Assembly: GCF_018854015.1 (NCBI RefSeq)
Contig: NZ_JAAXYO010000165.1
Location: 62,001 to 126,000 of the forward strand
Length of the DNA stretch: 64,000 nt
Reading direction: 5' to 3'
Source: Igneacidithiobacillus copahuensis
Lineage (GTDB): Bacteria; Pseudomonadota; Gammaproteobacteria; Acidithiobacillales; Acidithiobacillaceae
The translations under genes and the position numbers were made by a program. A model generated the notes under the pieces. That model saw only the letters and a list, made by a program, of their open reading frames with translations. It was not told the origin of the DNA and searched no databases. Shown here piece by piece: positions 57,853-64,000 of the stretch. Position 1 is the stretch's first letter. Each line of letters begins with the position of its first letter.

Positions 57853-59259
57853 TCACTCTGCGAAGATGAATTCCCCGAGCCCCCAGCGTGCGGCCAGGGT
57901 CTCGGTGGCGTTGAGCAGTTCCTCGGCACGGGTGGGATGATTGACGGGGGAGTTGGCGATGCGCCGCAGGATCTCCTCGCGGTCACTGCCTTGGGAAAGC
58001 AGATGAATCAGTTCCCCGGCATCGCGCCCGACGATTTCGCCGCCAAGCAGCTCTCCGCTGTCCATGTCAGCGAGGATGCGGGCGAAGCCGCGGGTATCGT
58101 CCTGACCCAGAGCGCGCGGTGAGGTCTCGAAAGCGGCAAAACCCACCGCTGGCTCGAAGCCTTCGTCCTCTGCGGCATCCTCATCCATGCCAATGCGCGC
58201 CAGCTCCACCGCCGAATACACCAGTTCCGGTACCCAAAGCGGACTGCGCTCGCGGCAGTTGTCCCCCAGGATGTTGTCGATCACCAGGGTGGCATCGGCC
58301 AGGGCCTGATTGGCATTCATATACGGGCCGACCACATCGCCAATGGCGTAAATGCCACTTTCCGCCGTTTCCAGGTGCGCGTTCGTCTGCACAAAACCCA
58401 GCTCGTCGGTGGCAACCTGCGTGTTTTCCAAGCCGAGCCCGGCGGTATGGGCGGAACGTCCGGTGGCAAAGAGCACCCAATCCCCCGACTCCCGCTCGCC
58501 GGCGGCATTCGCAACCCAGGCCTTGCCATCATCGACGCCGGAATCGCTCACTGCAAAGCCGTGCCGTGCTTCGATCTGGAGTTCCTTGAGGGCATCCATG
58601 AGCGCATCCTTGGCTTGCGGCGAGTAGCGCAGGTGGTGCAAGGGGGCAGAATTGACCAGCCAGCGTACTTCCTTGCCCAGTTGGGTGAAGATGTAGGCGA
58701 ACTCCGTGCCAATCACGCCGCCGCCGACAATGATGACCCGATCTCCCGCGGGTACGCCATCATCAAAGAGCATGTCGCTGTGCAGAATCTTGCCGGCCTG
58801 CAACTGGGCACCCTGGGGCAGATGCGGTACGGATCCGGTGGCGATCACGCTGCTATGTGTTTGGATTATCTCTTCGCCAGCGTTGGTCTGGATTGCAATT
58901 TCGTGCGCACTACGGTAACTGCCGAGCCCTTGGTAGAGCTGCACACCCAGGCGTTTGAGGTAGTCCGTGTAGCTCTCGCGCACCGTCTCGACGACCTTGC
59001 GCTGATGTTGCCAGGCTTGCGCCATGTCGCCTCGCAGTGCTGCACCGACGATTCCGCGCCCAGCAAAATGACGACTGTTTTCGATCCACTTGGCGGTTTC
59101 ATGCCAGTCTTTTTTGGGCACACAGCCGCGGTTGAGACAGGTGCCACCCCAGGTATCTTTTTCGATGATGGCGACCTTTTTACCCCGTAAGGCGCCCAGC
59201 ACGGCGGCACGATATCCGCCCGGACCACTGCCAATGATAACGATGTCGAATTCTTTCAT
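57853..59259 (-). CDS. FAD-dependent disulfide oxidoreductase (lipoamide dehydrogenase/glutathione reductase family)
   Basis: 468 residues. FAD motif IVIIGSGPGGYRAAVLGALR (about 6), the redox disulfide in GGTCLNRGCVPKK (about 40-52), the NAD(P) Rossmann motif VIIVGGGVIGTEFAYIF (about 175), the second FAD motif GIYAIGDVVGPYMNANQALA (about 305) and the active-site HPTRAEE near residue 440. CLNRGCVPKK is a hybrid: CLN is lipoamide dehydrogenase-like while GCVPKK is typical of glutathione reductase. No 2-oxoacid dehydrogenase genes are adjacent, so the electron acceptor is open. It is convergent with the hydrolase gene. Confidence 0.88.
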   Translation of the reverse strand: MKEFDIVIIGSGPGGYRAAVLGALRGKKVAIIEKDTWGGTCLNRGCVPKKDWHETAKWIENSRHFAGRGIVGAALRGDMAQAWQHQRKVVETVRESYTDYLKRLGVQLYQGLGSYRSAHEIAIQTNAGEEIIQTHSSVIATGSVPHLPQGAQLQAGKILHSDMLFDDGVPAGDRVIIVGGGVIGTEFAYIFTQLGKEVRWLVNSAPLHHLRYSPQAKDALMDALKELQIEARHGFAVSDSGVDDGKAWVANAAGERESGDWVLFATGRSAHTAGLGLENTQVATDELGFVQTNAHLETAESGIYAIGDVVGPYMNANQALADATLVIDNILGDNCRERSPLWVPELVYSAVELARIGMDEDAAEDEGFEPAVGFAAFETSPRALGQDDTRGFARILADMDSGELLGGEIVGRDAGELIHLLSQGSDREEILRRIANSPVNHPTRAEELLNATETLAARWGLGEFIFAE

Positions 59260-59335
59260 AGGCCCCTCGAAGTGTTTTGCCCAGTGTACCCGTTTTTGCT
59301 GACAAACTCAGCCGTTGCGCAGGGTTTTGAGAGGG

Positions 59336-60625
59336 CTAGAGCAAGGCCGCGATCTGGGTCAGGGTTCCCTCGATGTCTTGGGCGCTGTGTTCACTGCTGA
59401 CAAAAAAGCGCAGACGGGCGCGACGCTCGGGAACGGCGGGATAGAGGATAGGCTGCACGTCAATGCCCGTCTGCAGCAATTGCTCTGAAAGCTGCACGGC
59501 GCGCAGAGAGCTGCCAACGATCCAGGGAACGATGGCGAAGCCCTGGCTGGGTCCAGGGTCGATACCGAGCTCTCGGAAACCTTCCAGCAAGCGCTGTCCG
59601 CCGTTTTGCAACCGACTCACCCGTTCGGGTTCCCGCTGCAGGATTTTCAGCGCCTGCAAGGCGGCGGCACCATCGGCAGGTGACAGACCAACGCTGTACA
59701 AAAATCCTGGCGCCAGGTAGCGTAACTGATCGATGAGCTCCTGACTGCCGGCAACGAAGCCGCCGCAGCTCGCCAAGGTCTTGCTCAAGGTGCCCATCCA
59801 GATGTCGACTTCTCGGCCATCCACGGAGAAATGGCTGGCGATGCCGCCACCACTCGGCCCCAATACCCCAAGGCTATGCGCCTCATCCACCATCAGCCAA
59901 GCGGCAAAGCGCTTTTTGATTTCCAGCAGGCGGGGGAGATCGGGGTAATCGCCGTCCATACTGTAAATCCCCTCTACCGCGATCAGGCAGCGCTCCGCTT
60001 GCCGCCGGTGGGTGCGAAGCAGCTCCGTCAGGGATTGCCAGTCGTTGTGGGGAAAGGGAAGACGCTGGGCTCCCGAGAGCTTTGCCCCCAGAACGATACT
60101 GTTGTGGGCATACTCGTCGTGCAGGATCAGATCCCTGGGCCCCAAGAGCTGCCCGATCACGCTGACGTTGGTAGCATGGCCGCTGACCAGAGCCAGAGCA
60201 TCGTCCACCTCATAAAAATCTGCCAGCGCGCGCTCCAGTGCCTGATGAAAGGGCCGTTCGCCGGAGACGATGCGACTGGCAGATACCGAAGTTCCATACT
60301 CGTCGATGGCCGCCTTGGCCGCCGCGCTGACTTCCGGGTGGCCCGCCAGTCCCAGGTAGTTGTAACTGGAAAAATTGATCAGTTCCCGCCCGGCAATGTG
60401 GCTATGCGCTGCGGAACTTCCCGCGCGCAGACGAAAGAATGGGCTGGCGACGCCGAACTGCGCAGCGCCCTGGCGCATTAGGGAAACCTGCTGATAGCCT
60501 GGAGTGCTGGACAGGTCTGTACGCCTGTCGCTCTGATCTGGGCGGGGCGGCTCTGTGGTAATCTGTGGTGGAATAGAGGATTCCCGCAGCAGTTCAGCCT
60601 TTTCTTCGGCACTCAGGCGACGCAC
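59336..60625 (-). CDS. Alpha-oxoamine synthase (AONS/serine palmitoyltransferase family)
   Basis: 429 residues, PLP fold-type I. The unconserved first 40 residues precede FSSYNYLGLAGHPEVSAAAK (about 85), SGHATNVSVIG (about 145), HDEYAHNSIVLGAKLSG, DEAHSLGVLGPSGGG (about 245) and GTLSKTLASCGG with the PLP lysine (about 275). DEAHSxG is closer to serine palmitoyltransferase than to BioF. The family condenses an amino acid with an acyl thioester, losing CO2. Its GTG start lies 3 nt after the PKS stop, so it very likely off-loads the PKS chain as an aminoketone. Confidence 0.85.
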   Translation of the reverse strand: MRRLSAEEKAELLRESSIPPQITTEPPRPDQSDRRTDLSSTPGYQQVSLMRQGAAQFGVASPFFRLRAGSSAAHSHIAGRELINFSSYNYLGLAGHPEVSAAAKAAIDEYGTSVSASRIVSGERPFHQALERALADFYEVDDALALVSGHATNVSVIGQLLGPRDLILHDEYAHNSIVLGAKLSGAQRLPFPHNDWQSLTELLRTHRRQAERCLIAVEGIYSMDGDYPDLPRLLEIKKRFAAWLMVDEAHSLGVLGPSGGGIASHFSVDGREVDIWMGTLSKTLASCGGFVAGSQELIDQLRYLAPGFLYSVGLSPADGAAALQALKILQREPERVSRLQNGGQRLLEGFRELGIDPGPSQGFAIVPWIVGSSLRAVQLSEQLLQTGIDVQPILYPAVPERRARLRFFVSSEHSAQDIEGTLTQIAALL

Positions 60626-60628
60626 CGA

Positions 60629-63600
60629 TCAGACCTCGCTTGCCGCCGACCGGGCGGCATATTCCCCGGCCACGCCATGCCGGCGTGCCATGTCCAAAAC
60701 CTGCTCCTCGCCGCTGGGAGCGCTCTGCTCTTCGCGCCACTCCATTAGCAAGCGCTGAGACAGCGCAAAAACCGTGGGCTGCTCACTCAGGATAAAAGTG
60801 GGGATCTTCAAGCCCGTTCGCTCCTCCAGCGCCATGACGAGCTCCATGCCCATTAGGGAATCGAAACCGAGATCCGTCAGCTTCTTGCGAGGATCGATCT
60901 GTTCGGCAGGCAGACGCAGGATCTGCGCTACCTCTGCGCTAATCCAGCCCTGCAGATGCTCCAATGCCTCCTCTCTGGACAGCGCGACAAGCTCGATGCG
61001 CCAGTCGTGCTGACCGGTCGCAACCTTGCTGCCAGCGGGCTCCTGGTCGAGTTCTTCGTAGGGACACCCTTGCACCCAAGGCAAGGATGTGCGCAGCACC
61101 TGCCAGTGAAGGTCGGCCACCGCCAGCTCGGGGAGGTTCTCGGCAATGGCCCACTCCATGGCGTCCAGTGCCTGGCTGGCAGAAATGGCACGGCCGCCCA
61201 AGCGGCGCTGCAAAAGCTCCTGGGTTTCTCGGTGCCGGGTCAGGTAGCCTGCATCGGCAATGGGTCCAAACTGCAGCGTAGTGGCCGGCATCCCTAGCGC
61301 GTGTCGGTGACGCGCCAAGGCTTCCAGAGCGGCGTTCGCGGCCACGTACGCGCCCTGTCCTACATTGCCCAGCAAGTTGGCAATGGAAGAGTAGAGCACA
61401 AAAAAGTCCAACGGCTGACCCTTGCTCAGCTCGTGTAGGTGCCAGGCGCCATCCACCTTCGGTTCGAGAACCTGGGCGATTGCGTCTTCCTGTAGTTGCT
61501 CCACCAGGGCATCCGCAATGACCGCAGCGGCGTGGATGATGCCCCGCACCGATCCCCAGGCGGCGAGTTCGGTGAAGAGTGTGGCGACGGCAGCGCGGTC
61601 GCGCACATCCACAGCGCGTACGCGAATTTCCGCAGTCGACTCGTAGGGCTGCAAAGTTGTTTCGGCTTCCGGACCCAGGTTGCCTTGACGAGAGAGGAGC
61701 GCAAGCTTGCGCGCACCACGAAGCAGGAGGCGTTGCGCCGTTGCCAGGCCCAGGCCGGAGCTTCCGCCACTGATCACATACACGCCCTCGGGATCGAGCT
61801 GCAGAGGCGTGGGGACAAGCGGCGCCGGCGCCGAATGTGGCAGGAAAGGTCCGTGGGTGTCGATGACGATCTTGCCGATCTGCCGGGATTGCTGCATGTA
61901 ACGGAAGGCGTCGGGGGCCGCATGGCTGGCAAATACGGTGCTGGGAAGGGGCATGAATTCTTGCCGCACGAAGGCTTCCAACAATTGCGTAAAGATCGCT
62001 TGCGTCCGCTGCGGATGGAGGGCCAGGAGCTGGTCGGCGTCGATGCCGAAGTAGCTCAGGTTATTGCGCATGGGGCGCAGCCCCAGAAGGGTATCGTTGT
62101 AAAAATCCCGCTTGCCCAATTCCAGAAAGCGCCCAAAGGGTTTGAGTAGGCGCAGGCTGCGGTCCATCGCTTCGCCGGCGAGACTGTTGAGTACCAAATC
62201 GACGCCTTCGCCCTCGGTGTCCGCCAGGATGGCGTCGGCGAAGTCCAGACTGCGCGAGTCATAGAGGTGGTGCACGCCCAGTAGGCGCAGGAAGTCCCGC
62301 TTGGCGGCGGAGCCGGCGGTAGCAAAGATTTCTGCGCCCCGCAGCTGGGCGATCTGGATGGCCGCGAGGCCGACGGCGCCGGCAGCACCATGGATGAGCA
62401 CCCGCTCGCCGCGGGTCATGCGTCCCAGCTCGATCAGCCCATACCAGGCGGTGAAGAAGGCGGTGGGTAGACCGGCTGCCGAAACCCAGTCGAGTCCTTC
62501 CGGGATCGCCGCCAAGGCATGCTCCGGGGTCAGAACCCGATTGGCCAGGCTGCGTGGGGCGAATCCCAAGACCCGGTCGCCCACCCGCCAACGCGATACG
62601 TTTTGGCCGACGCGCCGCACTGTGCCGGCAAACTCGAGCCCCAGTCCTGGGCCGGCAAAGCCCGCCTCCAGCGCCTCGTCGCCCACCAGTCCCAGGGCAT
62701 ACATCACATCGCGAAAGTTGAGCCCTGCTGCCATGGTCTCGACTTCGACAGAATTCCCCGGTAATTCCGTGGGGGAAGATCGCGTTTCCCAGGCAAGGTA
62801 GCGCAACTGTCCGGCGCGGGCATTGTTCAGATACTGGATCTGTCCGCTAGGAACGGCAGCCATGTCGTGCCCTTCACGCACCCGTAAAACCTGGCGGTGG
62901 CCATCGGCATCGAGGAAAATTTCACTTTCGTTGTCGGCTTCGAGGATCTCGTGGGCCAGGGCTTCGGCAGATTGCTGGGAATCGGCCAGACTGTCCAAAA
63001 TGCGCAGTCGCAGGTTCGTCCACTCATTGGCGAGAGAACGCACGAAAGCGGCGAGAGCGGCGGCGGCGGCATTCTCGGTCTGCCTGCCTCGTGACTGCAA
63101 TGCCCCCGGCAGCAGCAGGTCGACGCGCAGCGGCGGGGAATGCTCCCGACAAATCCGCAAGATCGCTCGTAGTTCCAGGATAGCGGTGGCGATGACTGCA
63201 CTAGGAGAGTTCTGGTCAGGATCGCGCAGCGGCGGCGCGAAGACCAGAACGGCGGGAGCCTCTTCGTGCAGGGATGCAGCGGTGAATTCATTGGGTAACC
63301 ACTGCCGGTAAGGCGCGTCGAGCTTCTGCAGGGCCGTGGATAGCGCCTCCGGTATAGCGCCCAGCAACGCGATGGACTGCCATTCCGCCCGCAGGCTGCA
63401 TTGCGGGGCCTGCAGCAGCAGGATCCAAGCGGGTTCTTCCCGGGTTTGGAGAAGGGTTGCTTCCCAACCCAGAGCGCTGGCTGCTTCCCCTAGTTCTGCC
63501 GGGGGCAGGAAAAAGCCGTTGGATAACTCGTTGTGCAGCGGAGAGGTTCCCGCCAGCAGCACGATCCCCTGTGGACGAAGCAAGGCTCTGGCCTGTTGTA

Positions 63601-64000
63601 GCAGATCGTCCCAGGCGCCAGGTTGCAGCGGGTCGGTATGCAGCACCAGCAGGTCGAAGCCCCGGAGATGCTCCGGCACCTGTTGCAAGCTATGCACCGG
63701 CCAATCCACCCGCTCATCCTCCAGCATCGCCGGGCGCAATCCACAGCGGCGGAAACGCGCCGAATTGCTCTCCAGCCGAGGCAGTATCTGCCAGCCAGCA
63801 TCGCTATATTCGGCAATGCTGCAGACTCGCTGCCGCGGTGTCTGATCGGTCAACCAGTTGGCCAGGACCTCCGCCAGATCTGCCAGATAGGTCTCCAGAT
63901 CCCGTCGCCACCAATCCCCGGTCAGGAGGGGATCGTCGCCTTCCCCAAGACCCTGTCGTCGCAGTTTCCAACGGCCTGCCGCTACCGTCCAGGGCAGGCT
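60629..64000 (-). CDS. Type I polyketide synthase, C-terminal part (5' end cut by window)
   Basis: 1123 codons are visible and the frame stays open through 64000; the gene starts outside. From the edge inward: the tail of a methyltransferase-like region (about 64000-63450), a structural pseudo-ketoreductase (63400-62900), an enoylreductase (62800-61870; PGLGLEFAGTVRRVGQNV, GAAGAVGLAAIQIAQLRG), a ketoreductase (61780-61100; YVISGGSSGLGLATAQRLLL, YSSIANLLGNVGQGAYVAAN) and an acyl carrier protein (60970-60730; LGFDSLMGMEL with the phosphopantetheine Ser). There is no thioesterase; the next gene probably releases the chain. The module is reducing, giving a saturated or hydroxylated chain. KS and AT domains are not in view. 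Confidence 0.9.
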   Translation of the reverse strand, partial: SLPWTVAAGRWKLRRQGLGEGDDPLLTGDWWRRDLETYLADLAEVLANWLTDQTPRQRVCSIAEYSDAGWQILPRLESNSARFRRCGLRPAMLEDERVDWPVHSLQQVPEHLRGFDLLVLHTDPLQPGAWDDLLQQARALLRPQGIVLLAGTSPLHNELSNGFFLPPAELGEAASALGWEATLLQTREEPAWILLLQAPQCSLRAEWQSIALLGAIPEALSTALQKLDAPYRQWLPNEFTAASLHEEAPAVLVFAPPLRDPDQNSPSAVIATAILELRAILRICREHSPPLRVDLLLPGALQSRGRQTENAAAAALAAFVRSLANEWTNLRLRILDSLADSQQSAEALAHEILEADNESEIFLDADGHRQVLRVREGHDMAAVPSGQIQYLNNARAGQLRYLAWETRSSPTELPGNSVEVETMAAGLNFRDVMYALGLVGDEALEAGFAGPGLGLEFAGTVRRVGQNVSRWRVGDRVLGFAPRSLANRVLTPEHALAAIPEGLDWVSAAGLPTAFFTAWYGLIELGRMTRGERVLIHGAAGAVGLAAIQIAQLRGAEIFATAGSAAKRDFLRLLGVHHLYDSRSLDFADAILADTEGEGVDLVLNSLAGEAMDRSLRLLKPFGRFLELGKRDFYNDTLLGLRPMRNNLSYFGIDADQLLALHPQRTQAIFTQLLEAFVRQEFMPLPSTVFASHAAPDAFRYMQQSRQIGKIVIDTHGPFLPHSAPAPLVPTPLQLDPEGVYVISGGSSGLGLATAQRLLLRGARKLALLSRQGNLGPEAETTLQPYESTAEIRVRAVDVRDRAAVATLFTELAAWGSVRGIIHAAAVIADALVEQLQEDAIAQVLEPKVDGAWHLHELSKGQPLDFFVLYSSIANLLGNVGQGAYVAANAALEALARHRHALGMPATTLQFGPIADAGYLTRHRETQELLQRRLGGRAISASQALDAMEWAIAENLPELAVADLHWQVLRTSLPWVQGCPYEELDQEPAGSKVATGQHDWRIELVALSREEALEHLQGWISAEVAQILRLPAEQIDPRKKLTDLGFDSLMGMELVMALEERTGLKIPTFILSEQPTVFALSQRLLMEWREEQSAPSGEEQVLDMARRHGVAGEYAARSAASEV

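Overview
The window reads as ordinary chromosome from a GC-rich proteobacterium. My best guess is an acidophilic sulfur or iron oxidiser of the Acidithiobacillus type. That rests on gene content and synteny (cytochrome bd operon with a sigma-54 regulator, GlcDEF glycolate oxidation, a PKS followed by an alpha-oxoamine synthase, yicC-gmk-rpoZ-spoT-recG); no rRNA or species marker is present, so it is an inference. Gene density is high, many genes overlap by 4 nt, and both ends cut through a gene (a glucoamylase on the left, a polyketide synthase on the right).

Layout. 1-11.7 kb: glucoamylase (partial), ispB, tRNA-Pro(CGG), a PBP2/FtsI-type transpeptidase, an Uup ABC-F ATPase, a family 4 uracil-DNA glycosylase, an epimerase, a flavin monooxygenase and orn. 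11.75-12.23 kb: an exact 217-bp tandem repeat, each unit carrying a leftward terminator. 12.3-18.6 kb: an OmpR-type response regulator, then a leftward operon of TonB-dependent receptor, exbB, exbD, tonB and a Tat-exported PhoD phosphatase, preceded by four contiguous 11-mers that look like PhoB boxes. 18.7-26.0 kb: Slp lipoprotein and the yicC-gmk-rpoZ-spoT-ridA-DUF1858-recG run. 26.0-36.9 kb: yefM-yoeB with its operator, an L,D-transpeptidase, a PAS-GGDEF protein, hemG, two AI-2E-type permeases, a PHP phosphoesterase, rlmB, tatD and a metallo-hydrolase.

36.9-47.8 kb is a catabolic or salvage island: MFS transporter, IclR regulator, a transketolase/phosphoketolase-like ThDP enzyme, a DUF1537 four-carbon acid-sugar kinase, glcD, glcE, glcF and glycerate kinase. 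Two near-identical operator-like sequences with the same 19-bp internal spacing precede the transporter and sit between iclR and the ThDP enzyme gene. I propose (inference) that glycolate is oxidised to glyoxylate, extended by a two-carbon ketol to 3-oxotetronate, phosphorylated by the DUF1537 kinase and decarboxylated to DHAP. 48.0-48.9 kb holds two small genes separated by an attC-like integron recombination site, with no integrase seen. 49.3-51.2 kb: a TPP riboswitch whose expression platform encloses the thiC ribosome-binding site.

51.2-57.9 kb: a leftward cytochrome bd operon whose first gene is a persulfide-dioxygenase-like protein that has lost most metal ligands. A sigma-54 promoter precedes it, and a divergent sigma-54 activator with a cysteine-rich sensor domain has a palindromic site array between the two, at enhancer distance. 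57.9-64 kb: a disulfide oxidoreductase of the lipoamide dehydrogenase/glutathione reductase family, an alpha-oxoamine synthase and the C-terminal part of a reducing type I PKS.
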